In this document: positions 1 through 13,600 of the stretch, piece after piece
Position numbering within the stretch: the stretch's first letter is position 1
Layout of the letters: each line of letters begins with the position of its first letter
Origin: Diadema setosum
Lineage: Eukaryota; Echinodermata; Echinoidea; Diadematoida; Diadematidae
Length of the DNA: 64,000 nt
Reading direction: 5' to 3'
Assembly: GCF_964275005.1 (NCBI RefSeq)
Contig: NC_092705.1
Span: 14,755,885-14,819,884, forward strand
Program-made: the position numbers and the translations under genes
Notes under the pieces: model-generated
What the model saw: the letters and a program-made list of their open reading frames with translations, nothing else
What the model was told of the DNA's origin: nothing
Database searches by the model: none

Positions 1-72
1 AAACTTGACATCAACGCGAACAACATCGTCTGCTTCAAGGGAGACCACTTTTTGACGGGTTTTTGGGCGTGA
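1..72 (+). CDS. Possible 3' coding tail of an unidentified reading frame
   Basis: From base 1 an open frame of 23 codons runs to TGA at 70-72 (KLDINANNIVCFKGD...GFWA). Codon use looks coding-like, with balanced GC at third positions, unlike the AT-rich DNA after it. I do not recognise the family and it does not match glypican. It lies where a glypican intron is expected, so it may be a nested gene end, a retrocopy or chance. Confidence 0.25.
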   Translation, partial: KLDINANNIVCFKGDHFLTGFWA

Positions 73-195
73 TTAAGCCGTAAAGTGCTGTGTGACTGGG
101 CTTTAAAGCTGTACACAATTCATTTCTAAGATTTTTTAATATATTTGAGCCGGGCCAGCCTTCCTAATCCATAGTATCCCCATGCTACCAGGTCA

Positions 196-288
196 TTAAC
201 CCATTGAGGACGGACTCATTTTGCTACAACACGCATTTCCCATAGACGCTTGCCAGAGTATACTCGGGACTCGTCCTCAACGGGTTAA
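196..288 (-). mobile_element. TTAA-bounded palindromic repeat, copy 1
   Basis: Starts TTAACCCATTGAGGACGG and ends CGTCCTCAACGGGTTAA, 93 bp. The interior contains the sequence GAGTATACTCGGG. It is in reverse orientation relative to copies 2 and 3. TTAA plus ends beginning CCC is the piggyBac pattern, so a piggyBac-type MITE is likely (inference). Confidence 0.7.
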
Positions 289-665
289 AGGAATCACATA
301 CGTACGACATGATGTTTTGTGACTTGTGCAGCACATTTTATTATCCTTATCACTGATGTGGCATTCTCATTTGTTCAACAGTGATGTAGTCATATTGACT
401 CGATGAATGCACCCAGTTTCTCCATAAAATATTCGGTTGATTGCCCCCCCCCCCCATGTTATTTCAGAAATTGTCATGAATGGATCTATAGCTTATGTTT
501 GCGATATATCAGCAGGTTTTTATCTCTTAGTGTACACAAGAGCTTTGTAAAAGTATACAAAATGTTTACTCTGCATATGCAGCAATGCCAACTGAGAGCT
601 GGAAGTGTGTATTAATTTAACCTCACTGTATCTTTTCACTGTGGAGCCATGCACAGAAATACAAA

Positions 666-690
666 AACACACGCACACACACACACACAA
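666..690. repeat. CA-rich microsatellite
   Basis: Short acacac run with a few interruptions. Confidence 0.8.
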
Positions 691-1432
691 ACGCGCACTG
701 TGTGTGAGTAAGCAAATGCACCATTACTGATTTAATCAAATGTAACTTGCTGATGTGAGGGGCCTACATGATATACGTGTACCACTGAGGATAATGGCCT
801 CATAGTATGAGTGCGATCTAACAGGATTTTTATTTTCCCCCTGCACATGTGAGGGGGGTAATTATTTGTCCAAAGTGCTGCCTGTGTGTGAGATGTCATC
901 AACCTCCTAAATCCCATTCATGGATCATAAATCCTATTCAGTGATCATATTTTCTCTTGTTTTCTATTATCATCTTTTTTTCACCATTTAATTTTTTTTT
1001 TGGTGGTAGTATATTGATGCTTTTCCAGATTTTCAGATTTTTAATTTAAAAAAAAAATAATGAAGGGAATTTTGTGCACACTGAATATGACTGTATCTGG
1101 GGATGGTACAGTATGTTAATATGTCATTCACATATTCTACTTCTGGAATAGCAAATCCATGATGTCATTTGAATAAAGTTTTTCTTCCTGCAATTTAGTG
1201 ATGGTACAATTTGAAACATTGGTAAATATATTTTTCTGTCATGATGCTGGCAAAAATTGTACATTTTTACATTTTGATAAAAAAGCAATTTTCATTTTGT
1301 TTATGAAATATGCACAGATCAATGTGATGTATCAAGAGTTAAGGCAGTCAGTAATGGAGTGTTCTCACCTTGGATAATTTATGGAACAGAAATGAATTTT
1401 GTGCCCTTGTTGCTTGTGGTGCACCTGTACAG

Positions 1433-1666
1433 GTGATGGACGACTTCTTCACACGTCTCTTTGAGCGGATGTTCACCTTGCTCAACCCACACTACTCGTA
1501 CGACGATACGTTCTGGGAGTGTACGTCACAATACATGACGAGCTTGAAGCCCTTTGGCGAGGTGCCATTCGCACTGAGGGAACGCGCCAAGCGCTCCTTC
1601 GTGGCAGCAAGAACGTTTGTGCAGGGCCTAGGAATCGGTCGCGACTCTGTGACGAAAGGGACCAAG
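1433..1666 (+). CDS. GPC4/6-like: Glypican exon (N-lobe end, LKPFGEVP motif)
   Basis: Acceptor cctgtacag precedes and donor gtatga follows; 78 codons, phase 0 at both ends. It encodes [20 protein letters not shown] with one conserved cysteine, LKPFGEVP and [18 protein letters not shown]. This corresponds to the human GPC4 stretch starting MLNDFWARLLERMF. It is the most upstream glypican exon in the window. The open frame extends back to 1370, but codons before 1433 do not resemble glypican. Confidence 0.93.
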
Positions 1667-4600
1667 GTATGATTTGCAGGATGAATTAAATTGCATTCAG
1701 GGCAAGAATATAATGTTGATGATGTGGTGAAGTGTAGTTTAGTGTAATGAAGTGTAATGTAGTGTAGTGTTTGGTGGTATAATTCAATGTCTTTAGAAGC
1801 TTAGTGTGGATTGGAGTAGTGTTGAGTGTCAAAGGAATAGTATAATGTGTTTCAGTATAGTCTAGTGAGGCAAACTTACTTTTGAGTGATGAAATTAGTT
1901 AAATTATGTCATGTACTGCAGCTCGATATTGTGCACGAGTGTAATATGGAGTATAGAAAAGCTTCAGATGATCAGGACATTTTGAGTTCTTATATTCAGT
2001 ATGGAAATTTATTTATGGGGCATGCTTGAAATATGAGGACACCTGTCTATGACTACTGGTTGTGCCATGAAAACTAGCTTTGACGAAAAAGGTCTTCACA
2101 GAACCCCAGCAGGAGTCTTCTTTCAGAAATTGGATCGATTTTGACCGGCGTCTCGTTCACCTCAACAGGTGGAGCCCACACCGGAGTGTCGGAAAGCTTT
2201 GATGCGCATGACATACTGCCCTCATTGTAAGGGAATTCCGTACATGAAGCCGTGCAACACTTTCTGCCTCAACATTATGAAGGGATGCCTCGCCAGCCAG
2301 GCGGAGGTGGACGCTGAGTGGAATTACTTCACAGGTAAGAACCCCCTCTCCCAAAAAAGTGTACATGTAGTTGTGCTGGGTTGGTTTTCATAATGTATTC
2401 AAATTTATGCGCATTCTTGTCCCAGTCAGTGATTTCATTATATTGTCGTCAGCTGAGAACCAGAAGGGCTTTATCGTAGGTTTTTGGGAGGTTATCGAGT
2501 TGTTGGTATCGTGGTGTAGAGCTTAATCTCTTGTACATCATGGTGTCAATCTTATTTTCATTTTCAGTAAAATGTTAGAAATCAAAGCCATAAGGACACT
2601 ATCTTATACCATATTTGGAATAATGCTTAAAATCCCCCCCCCCCCTACTTTTGATCAGTCAAATTTTTATTTCATTAAAAAAATTGATTGTTTCGTTTTT
2701 ATTAAAGCTCAAATCTTATGCCACGATAGCAGCCTTCAGCTGGTAGCACATTCTGTTTTTGAGCTAGAGATTGCCTTCCTCTTTGCGTAGCTGCAGGTAA
2801 ACAGCGATTGGGTCGAAAGAGCAGCCGAAGAGAGAAAAGCTTTGCAATACAGAGACACGTTTAAATCCAGGGTAGGGACTGCACACAGAATACCAGCCTT
2901 TGCACATCGCACAACCTGTGATCCAGAGTTTATGAGACCAGATGACACTCGACAGTCAGTTGTCAGATGCAATGTAAATAGGATACTGTTGGAACAAACG
3001 ATGTGTGCATTCAGTTTGTAGTAAAAATAAGGAAGTAATAGTTCATTAGGCAAATTTGCAGAATTGTAATGTTACGCTCTTCAAACAAACCCGACACCAG
3101 ATATCAGATAAGAGAGAGGGACCTGGCGACTTGCTCCAAGTCCAGAGTTTTATGTCTCGCGTGTTTGATATTAATGAAATTTGCAGTTTCAAAGATCACA
3201 CATTAAAAAATGTCTGCTTCATCATGCAACAATAGGAGTGATGACTGGAGATGCTATGTGTGTATTTTGATGATGTTCTTAATTATGTAGTGGGTAAATG
3301 TCTGCACTTCAAGAGGGTTAGCTAACATGATCAGTGGTAATGATCTGAGATAAAATCAGAGGTCTCTAGAGCAGAAGCCTCAGGTATGTGTTGTGAGTTT
3401 TGCTCTATGCATTATGAAATTCCCACGGGAATGACAAAAAGATATTTTCCCTCTCTCCACGTGGAATCCTTGAGAGAGCCATATTCTTTCAACAGTGATA
3501 TATGTCCATTTATATAACTGCAAGTTTTAGTGGCCCCGGGCAAAGTGTGCAAGAGGGCAAATTTGTTAGTAGCGTCCTGTCTCTCAAAGATTCTACTGTA
3601 AATCCTCGCGGGTTTGATACATACTGTGATATTTGAAGGACCCGGAGGTCAAGTCGGCCATGTTGATATGCAGAACAAACAGACTCTATTTTTGGTCTTG
3701 TCATAAATGGCACTTACTCATCAAGCCTGGTTGAGAAAGCTTTCGCTTCATGCCTTCCCCACCCCACCCCACCCCCACCCCTCCTCGTCTTTTTCCTTTC
3801 TCTTTCTTCCCTTCTATTCCTCTGTCTTTTTTCAGCATCATTTTGTTTTTGCCTTGTTTGGGATGCACTGATGAGTGATTCATACTTTAAACACTTCAAG
3901 CAAGAAGGGCAGTGTTCCTCCCCTAATTGTGCTGTAGAGATGCAAGAAAGTCTAATGGGGGCATGGGATGGGATGAGGAGATGAGAGGAGAGATGGGGAG
4001 GAGAAGAGATGGGTGGGATAAATGGTATTGTGGAAGATAATGGGAAGAAATGCATGAAGGAGATTGGTAGGGGCGGGACTCCGGACAGGTAATGGTAGGG
4101 GAATGAGATTATGGAAATAAGTCATAGGGTGGTGGGGGGGGGGGGGGGAGAAGAAATTGGCAGAGGGGGTAAGGGTGAGTTTCATCACAGACAGATGAGA
4201 CAGGGAGGTGGATGTAGGATGGGGAATGGGGTCAAAAGGAGAGAGAGAGGTACTGAAAGGGGTGAGATTGTGGAAGGTAATGGGGAGAGAATTGTGAAGA
4301 AGAGATTGGTAGTTGTAGGATGGGGTTACTGGAGATAGTTGCGGGGATGAGGTATTGGAAGTAAGCCCCGGGGTGGGGGAAGGGTGAAGAGATTGTAACA
4401 TGGGGGAAGAAGTAGGAATGGGAAGGGGCTGACACCGGTGAGTAGATTGGATTGCTTCACAGATCTTGGATGTTGGATGAGGGAAGAAAAGCTATTGGAT
4501 GGGAGAAAAACAAGCGGTCCAGGTATCATCCAAGAGAGGATAGAATAAACTTAATCCCAAGTTGGAAATGTGCTGAGTTAATGGTTTGTGGAAATTGAGT

Positions 4601-7600
4601 GTAGAATTATCTGCCTTTGGACACTCACTGTTCAGTAGAGGTGTTATACGTCTCTACTTATGACTTACCTCCTGTATGTATGTAACTACTCAAGTCTAAT
4701 TTTCCTAAGTTTTCATTCAGTTCATAAGGAAATATCAGGATGCATAGGTTCAGTAGATTATAAATCACATTAATCCATGCATGTTTGGATTTGATTCTTA
4801 AATAGACGTTCTTTACCAAAAAAAAAAATGTTACAAGTTTCACCTGAAACAAAACCTCACACAGGTGTTGGTACAGGGATTCCTTGTAAAGATTTTTGGA
4901 GGAAAGTTTTGTAATATCTCCAGGGGAAGCATTTAACAACTCAGGCACAAAAGTTATGTAGCAAGTCAACAAAATAGAGTCTCTAAAGGAGTGAACAGGA
5001 GAGCAAAAAACAGTTGTTTAAAAAATGTAAGATGCACCTGAACTCAAAAGGGGTAGACAGAGAAGGAAATGTGTGGAAGGTAGGAAAAGAAAAGAGCTGA
5101 GAGCAAAGTGATAAAGAATTCAGATGACTTGTGCAAATCAGAGAGAGTCCAGGACAAGATGAATTACGCCTGCTGATGACTGTCGCCCATCAATTGCGTG
5201 GAGATCCTCTCTCGGACCACGTGACCGATTGCGGAGCAAATTGTGAAGCACGAGGCCGTCAAACGGCAGGTTGCCTCCCCAATCACGGCTTAAGGAGTGC
5301 ATCTGATGGCTGCAGAGGCACAAAAGAGGTACGCGCAAACACCATTCCTCACGCCGCGGCTCGAGTTTATCGGCACCTCGGGCGGCCTCTCGTTCCTTGA
5401 CGGCTGCATTCACATTTGGCAGTGTGCGGCTTTGACCGCCAAGCCTGTTTGTCAAGATGCTGCCATTTGAATTCGATGACGACTACAGCACCCCAATGTG
5501 TGTAATAGGATGATATATGGTTTAACTAGATTCTCCAAATGACAATTTGGGATTATGGATGTAGCAAGGATATACAGTCAAACATGTCTTAGAGGTCATT
5601 GATCTGTAGCAGCAGTCACCTTCATCAAATGACTATAAAAATTTCTTAACAGTGTCTGGATGTTGCAACCTATCTGTAGATTTTCCTCTTTTCTGTTTTC
5701 ATGATTGTTCATAATTCACAGGTCCAACTGTCTGTCTCTATCACATCAAAACTGCTTATGGCATTTTTGGATTTTAAAAGACCATTCTACAGAGTTCATG
5801 ACTTCTGCCCAACAAATTCAGTGTGTCCTTGGATGCATGATGCATTTCCATGAGTTCAAATGCATGTTGGTTTCGTAGTTGCTAGGATACAAATTATAAA
5901 AAGGGTGAGTGACACTGTTGTGTACGATTAAAAAATCTTCTGACACATTTACTTGCAGTAACATGTATCTGATCATTTGGAAACTCTTTCCAGGAATGAG
6001 AGCATCTGTCCTTCAAATCTTATGACTTGTGGGTAGGAAATTTCTATGTAAATTGTCAGGAAGGCAGATATGGTAAACCATATTTTTTCAGAGATGACAC
6101 AATGATATAGGAAGCATTGATAGATATATGACTAATAACGATGATTAGTAGGGATGATCCATTTCCCGTCATACCGCTGTCAAACTTGTTGGCGATCATG
6201 AACTCATTAATGCGTGTTCTGCAGTAACCCATACCCCCCACCCCGCTCCACCAGTACAGCAAGGGGCTGGCTGGTGTGAACGTCTCTGGCCGTGACCTAT
6301 TAACGGCCGGCTCGCCATGTTTAATTCACGATCCGCTGGCTGTCGACGTCCATCCTGACGTGACTGACTCATCTCGTCGTCGGAACTAGCTGCTATCTCT
6401 TCCATGAATGGGGGGATTTCCTCCCGATCAGTGTCCTCCGCTCCTGCCAAACCTCATCCCCACATAATGGCCATGCAAGAGAACAGGATTTCTTCCCTCG
6501 TATATCCTGGTTAATCACATATTTTGAATTAGGCTAATATACTACTCCCAGTAGGTGCACACATTAATCTAGGGAAGTGATGACAGTTAGGTTTAAATGC
6601 TTTGTGAGTGCTACAAATACACTTGTATTGTTTGACTTACTTTTTGTTCTTTTTCGGGGGTGGGGGTGGGGGAGGGAGTTCATTATAATTCATATGTGAT
6701 TTTATGGATGATACATGTCTTTGATTTGTCATTTCTATTTTTTCCAAAATTTTCAAGAGCGAATGAGGCATTTTATTTATTATTAACATTGTGTTATTAA
6801 CATGGAAAATTGCATACTGATATGTCAAGAGTTATTAACATTTATAGATAAAACATACAGCAAGAAGTGTTGGTTTGTGTGTCCCATGGCTTATTATTTT
6901 ATTTTGAGAAATGATTTTGCAGAGAGAGAGAAAAACCTCGTTAGACAGGGAGATACGTTTTGGTACATGAAAAAAAAAATGCTGTAGTAGGTCATTTTCA
7001 GTCTACAAGTTAGCATGAACTTAGCAATGAGTTCCTGATGTGTACATAGACTACACATTGTTTCAATCTACTTCTGTTGTTGTTTCTCCGCACGGCAGAA
7101 CAACTAGAACCGTTCATCCATCGACCCATAAATTGCCCAGTTGCCTCTACTCTACCACTGTTTTCACAAAGGACAAAGCTGGGAGTAGGAAACAGGATGT
7201 TGAAATTTTGCCAATGCCTGGTTCCGTTGCCGAGTGAAGTGAGGCCATTATTTGATTTTTTTAGTGAAGGCAGATTTTTGTGGTCAGAACAAAGGAGTTG
7301 GATTGCTAGTGGTCAGACTATCAATGGCCTTCTTTCTCCTATATGTACATATATACATATCCTGTGGGGAGGGGGGGGGGAATACATATCCTGTATATAA
7401 CTGCAGAGACACAGACACAGACAGACACACAGACAGACAGACACACACACACACACATCTGTATCCATATACTTGTTAGTCCCCAACAGCAAGATTTGGA
7501 AGGAAAAATGGTTTGAGGTTAATGATGAGAAATGTGTCAAAAAATTGTAAGTACATCCAAAAATGTAAATATGATAATAATAAAAAAGATGTATATCAAA

Positions 7601-10600
7601 AAGCTCAACTTCTTTTCTTCTTTTCTTTTTAAACAATTATCTCAAATGATGCATTACATGTATCTTGCCAATCTGATGCATACACTGTCAAATGTCAACT
7701 TTTAGTTAGCAGTCTCTGATAATGAAAAACGTTAAAAGCTCTATTTTGCAGTTTCATTAGTGTTTCTCATTCAACAACTTTTGACTAAACCTTGTGTGTG
7801 ATATTGGTGAACTCATTGGGTTTTTTTTTCCCAAAGACAATTGTGAAAGTTCAGTTTTGCACGTTTAACCAAACTATAGTCAAGTTAACCCAATGATTTT
7901 ACATTTGGTTTAATTCTTGTTAGGGCATAACTTACTGACTTACAGTTGAACCTCTATTATCCGGCCTCCCTTTATCCGGATCTCTCTATTATCCGGACGC
8001 AATCTCGCCGTGATTTTTTTATCTTTTTTTAATAATTACGGGAGGAAACACACATGAATTACATATACTTGATACATTTCTTAATAATTATTTAGGTAAA
8101 TCATCCCAAGAATTTATAAAAGAAAATGATTTCCGCTTGCAAACATGAACCTCTATTTTGGGGTCTGTTACTGAGTGTAACAATGAAAAGGTCGCAGTAT
8201 ACACATTACTACATGTGGTACTACAATGGGCTACATCAGTACATGTGTATGTGTATGTACCATAGAGCTCTATTATACGGTATGTACATGTATAAAGCAT
8301 TGAGTCTCCCGTATCCGGCCAAATCCCTTATCCGGATGAGCCCCGGTCCCGACTTGTCCGGATACGAGAGGTTCAACTGTATATACATGTGTTTCACTTC
8401 TTTTAAAAACCATAACACCTAAAAACAAAACATTGGAATGTAGGACAGTTCAACTCTAAATTCTGTTTACATGAACCTTTGGATCAAAGAACAGCTTTTG
8501 AATTTTCTTGGAAAATCATATTTTCTTGCAAAGCACCCATTTTCACCTTGATGAACCTGTATGTCAGTTTCAATCACAGCAATCCTGGTCTCGCCCTGTG
8601 CCCGAATGCTCATCGACGCAAATGACATGACTTCATGACCGTCCATCAGTTATTTCAAAACATCAACCAAAAAAATGTGGCGATACGTCATCATTAGAGA
8701 AAGGGGAGGAGCGTACATGATGCTCGTGATGTAGCGGGGATGGGGGAGCGAGATGTTTTGAGTTGTAGAGTCGCCCCTGTATGGCTCCCAGATGACAATC
8801 ACAGTTCATCATCACCACAGCATCGCCGCGGAAAACCTCGCTTTATGCATGCCCCATTTGTACTGCACACAGGCATTCTCATCTGTGATAACAGCGTGGG
8901 GGCATTAGTCTAGGTGGCACAGACCTTTATATCTTTCTGCTCACAACAGATCACCAATTACCTTGATATGATTTGATAATTAACAAACTTTTATTATTGC
9001 TCTTGACCTGAGTGCTTTAGGACTGCTCATGATCTTGACATGTTCATTTTTCAGTAGGGGTATTTTGTGACGGTGATGAATATGTTGTGTTATCAATAAA
9101 TTCATATTTCTGGGGAGGGGGTTTTACAGTTTTGGTTGTATTACTAAAGCTATCTATTTGTGATGAAGTTCACTTGTGGGATAATCACAGAAGTATCTGA
9201 TCTGTACATGTGATTCATGATGGTGAAACCTGAAGTTAAGCAATTCAGAGTTTACAGGCCTCCATGGAAAAGGAAGGAATTTAGAAGTGTTCATTAATGA
9301 TAATGTCTTCACAGAAAATCTCTTGTTTATAGTAGCTGTAATGCAGGCATAAAGTACACATAGAACTCTTTTCCCTATCGTGTACTAACCCATTCCATAA
9401 TTTCTCCGCCATTGAACTGGCCTCAATATGCCAAAACAACTGTTTTTTGCAGACAAAGGATGTTGTTTCGATTGGGTCTGATATATTCAGACTAGGTGCA
9501 AATGATCAAAATCACACACCTCATAACAGCTTTATCAGGCATTACCTCACAGCCACATTTGCCAACCCTGCCAGTCTCATTTCTCCCGATGCCTCCATCT
9601 CCTGGACGCAGGTTTCCATGGCAATCAATGACTCATCAGCGAGCTATTCATGAGATGGGCAAAGGTTGTTGTTGGTGTTTTCTTTTATTCCAGCTGATTT
9701 CTCCACCTCAGGCAGTGAAGTAGTTAGTCTCTGCTCACATACCAGTTTTACAGAGATGGTGGCATATTTGTAAGCAGGTGCATGTGTGCCATAATGATTC
9801 AGTTAATCGATGTTGGTATCCGTATGGACCTCTACCAATAGATGGAGCTGTCAGGCAAACAGCGTCGTATATTCCCTGATTTTTGTAGATAAAATGGTGT
9901 GGCGTTACGAAATGGGTCAGTACAAATGGCTTAAAGGATCTCAGAAGCGAGACAAGCATTGCTCTCGGGTTATCCACTTAAGGGGGAAGGAAAGAAAGGA
10001 TGATAGAGAGAGAGAAGAGGAAAGAGAGGTAACGGGTATTTGACCAGGTAGCCGACCTATGTGTCATCTTCAGGCTATTGTCAGGGGTATAATCTGGGAA
10101 TACATCTGACTGAGCGTGGATAGCCGATGAAGAGGGAAGCTGCCTGTGTTCTTGCTTCGGAATGAGAAGGAGGTATCTTCATCTCAAACCCTCTGAGAGA
10201 CGGGTATACCAACCTCCTCTCTCCTTCTCTGCTGTGGTTCTCACTCTGTGGGCATTTATTTTGTCATTTACAGAGGGGGTTCTTTTTATTCTCCCTATGT
10301 GATTTCGGATGGGAGGGGAGGTTTGTGTTTTCTTTGTGTATTTACCAGTATGGTGTCTTTGGAAGAGCAAACATGGGGATTTCTGTGAACAGTGAGTCGA
10401 GGGAGGTGGACAAAAGGTGGTAACAGAGGGAGGAATGCTGAATAAGCAGATGAGTCAATGAAACGTCTTTGTGAGCAAATTTTTTCGTGCATCGTGCGAG
10501 GCTGTCTACGTGAAAGGGGTCTCAGAGCAATTATGAAAGCCCTTGTGGGTTCGAGATATTTCAGTGTTTGTGCATTAACAGTATTTGGTGTGATTTATTA

Positions 10601-13600
10601 TTATTAGCATTAGAAGGCTGAATTATGATGCCTATTCATGGCAAACACAAAGCAGGTTTCTGGTCCCGGAATGGGCAGCGTTGTACTTTGTCTACTTTCC
10701 TTTGAAGGTTTCAGCAAAAAGTCCCATCAATAAAGGCCAAAGAAACACCGCAGTGTACACATTTTCAGTGTTGGTAGCTCCACCATGAATAATATAAAAG
10801 CATTGGGTATGCAGAGTAGATTGCAAGGCTTATAATAATTTTATATACTTCGTGTGTGTTATGCTTAATCATAAAAATGTCCATCAGATTATAACTACCC
10901 AAGATTAGATGTATTTTCCGAGCAAATCCAAGTTTATGACATTGCTTCTGTGATGGTTTCTGTCAATTAAGGTACATGTAGTTGTCTTAATGCACAGGAC
11001 TGCTGAAAACATAAGTGTGAATTGAACTTCACACAAACATCTCAGGAGCGTTGACCAAGAGAGGGCGCTTTTTTAATTTTGAGGAACAGCAAGATCTCCT
11101 TCCCCCATTGTTATTGGTTATAGGTATGCATGGGGGGGGGGGGGGAGGGGGGATACCATTCTGGCAATTTGTGCTGCTGTTTTGACTTTCCTGTATTCCA
11201 TGTAGCCCTGAAATTAAATATCCTGTGAACTTTCCATGCCTACAAAGTACTTTAAAGGTATAGTACAGACACAAACAGTTACAACAGACCAGCTTTATCT
11301 GGATGGTGTAGCCCAGTCATTCTGTATGATGAGGAAGCTGCCTTACTGAGCAACTAAAATGTATTTCCTTATGTGATGTGCTACCCTATGAAATGTTGTT
11401 TATCTCAAGTATGAAGAACAAAACAAATACAAACATAAACAAAATCAACTACAATTATTTAAACAAATATTTTTCAATATTTGTTGATTTCAGGGGGGAA
11501 TGTTTGGTGACTTTGATTTGGATCACATTGTAAATGACAAAATTGATTTGTCATATTTTTCCCATTTCTTTATTACAAAGACTAGTCCAGGCTAGAAAGG
11601 TGATAAAGTAATTTCTATTCAAAACAACTTACATTTGCAGGAACAAAAATGATGGTATAAGTGTTTAAAGAAAGAAAAGACAGCAGAAAAGATGCAAAAA
11701 GCTTTTCATTGCCTCTTTTGGTGGTGATCGGAAGAGACATGGTGTGGTAGAAGTTACCGTTAGCACCCCATGAGACTGTGTGATGGTGGAATCTCACGAT
11801 ATCTCCTCCTGTTTCTCCGTCTCCATTCGTCCTCCCAGACGCCATGACGATGCTCGGCACCCGCATGGAAGGCATCCTCAACATCGAGACGTTCCTGAAG
11901 ACGCTGGACATCGAGATCTCCACGGCGATCATGAATATGCAAAACAACGGCGTGTCGATATCAACCAAGGTGAGAACTCTTTCGAAGGGAGGATCAATCA
12001 TTGCTTTAGGTTCCTCCAAGAAACTCAGACTCTCTCGCTAGCCTTGCTTTCCGGGATAAGGACTCTTTTTCCCCTTATTGCTTATTTGTTCAAATGAAGC
12101 TCCTGAAGTAAGATCATGGGAAGTTCTTTATGACATAATCAGGAAACTACCGTTTTCATGAATTGTCTAAAAGGTGTGCATTTACGATGATGAGTCAGAT
12201 TTTTTTTTTTTTTTTTTTTTTTTGTAGTTGTTCCGGACATCAGAATTTCATTTTGAATAGGTATGACAGAAAAGAATGTCATATAATCTTGCAAAGGTTT
12301 ATTTTTGTCAACTCTTTTGAGTCGACTGATATCTGTGAAACCACCAACATGCCAAGATATCACCCTCTATTCAACAAATATGTTTTTGAATAAGCTTCTA
12401 TTATGCATTGTGATGTAATTTATGTATTCAATTTCTGTAAAATAATTATATGCTTCTGTTAGAAATGGTAATCATGAATGAATGAATGAATGAATGATTG
12501 AATGAATGAATGAATGAATGAATGAATGAATGAATGAATGAATGAATGAAAGAAATGTACTTCTACATCATCTCCTAGCTGGAGAGCAGCTAACTGTGCT
12601 TCCCAAACAGTTTTAATACTTGTTGCTCATTCTGTCCCTATGGGTCTTTTTCACAAATAGTGGCACTCATAACAGTGCATTAAATATGATCACAATTTGC
12701 TGAAAGAATAATCTTGTAAAATATGAGCATAAGTTGATTAATGTTGTTCTGATGGACATGTCAATTGTTTGATCAATAAAAAGTTTCATGAGAACAAAAA
12801 AATTAAAACCAGAAAAAAAGATATGAACAGTATACAGTATTACACTAGGAGAATGGTGAAAGTCTTTAGTAGCAGAATTAGACAGGAAGACCTGCATATT
12901 TTTCATATATTCCAGAGCCATGAAGAAAAACTTGCTAACCATCAAATAGATTTTCAAGTTCATCGGTTTTTGCTTACAGTTGCATTGATCTGTCATATCT
13001 TTTTTTCTTCTCTGCTCTCCTTCTAAACTTTCTTGGAGAATATTTTTCCGCCAAGAGAATTAATGTCTTCCCATCGTGGCTTGACTGTACTTTGCGTAAT
13101 CTCAAGGGATTAGACGCCATATGCGTCTGCTTCTGGGGAAAAGTCGCCCCTCCGGCGCTTTCGACGTAGGGGCGGTTTGGAGGAAAGATAGGGGGATCTC
13201 ACGGGCAGGTGGGCAAGAGATTATAGCGATTAATACCAGACTAATTAGCCGGAGCGCATGTTATCGGCGTTATTAAAATCCACACATGGGGCACATCACG
13301 GCAAAGGGCTTTGCTGTCACATGGTCCAAACAGTTCTTACCCTGCAAAGTCCCAGTTTGTCCTCTGCTCTCAGCATTCGTCATTGTACTCCGTCGCACCT
13401 GTCAGTGAGAGAGGGCAACATCCGTTTCTACATGTGGTGTGTGCCTTTGCCGACTCATCACTGGAGTTTCTCGTTATCTCTGCTGGACATCAAATTAAAG
13501 CCAGCTTATCCGCAAGCATGATTGCGGAAATTCTTTAATAATAATCTGTGCCCCTCTAATTGTGATCTCTCATTAGCAGTGTCATGTGAATGAAGTTTTA

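Larger units (their letters stand above)
73..1432. other. Non-coding DNA before the first visible glypican exon
   Basis: AT-rich and without a supported gene. It holds the first TTAA palindromic repeat (196-288), a CA-rich microsatellite (about 666-690) and an AATAAA near 1171-1176 that could serve the reading frame ending at 72. The rest is probably glypican intron. Confidence 0.5.
2335..11838 (+). other. Glypican intron, 9.5 kb
   Basis: Bounded by gtaaga and tcccag. Contents: a pyrimidine/purine asymmetric stretch (3750-4530), a unique GC-richer island with a CACGTG site (5130-5460), a second island with an AP-1 type TGACTCA (6190-6450), a pogo-like MITE (7943-8379), and a unique stretch with an X-box-like site (9430-9660). 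Open frames here are short and match no family. Confidence 0.75.

Noticed and set aside
3701..4401. Basic and proline-rich open frames in the purine/pyrimidine tract
   Set aside because: Low-complexity shadows in several frames at once with no conserved residues.
5573..5625. Start of a pogo-like MITE (tacagtcaaacatgtc)
   Set aside because: Resembles the 44320 element's left end but no matching right end is found nearby.
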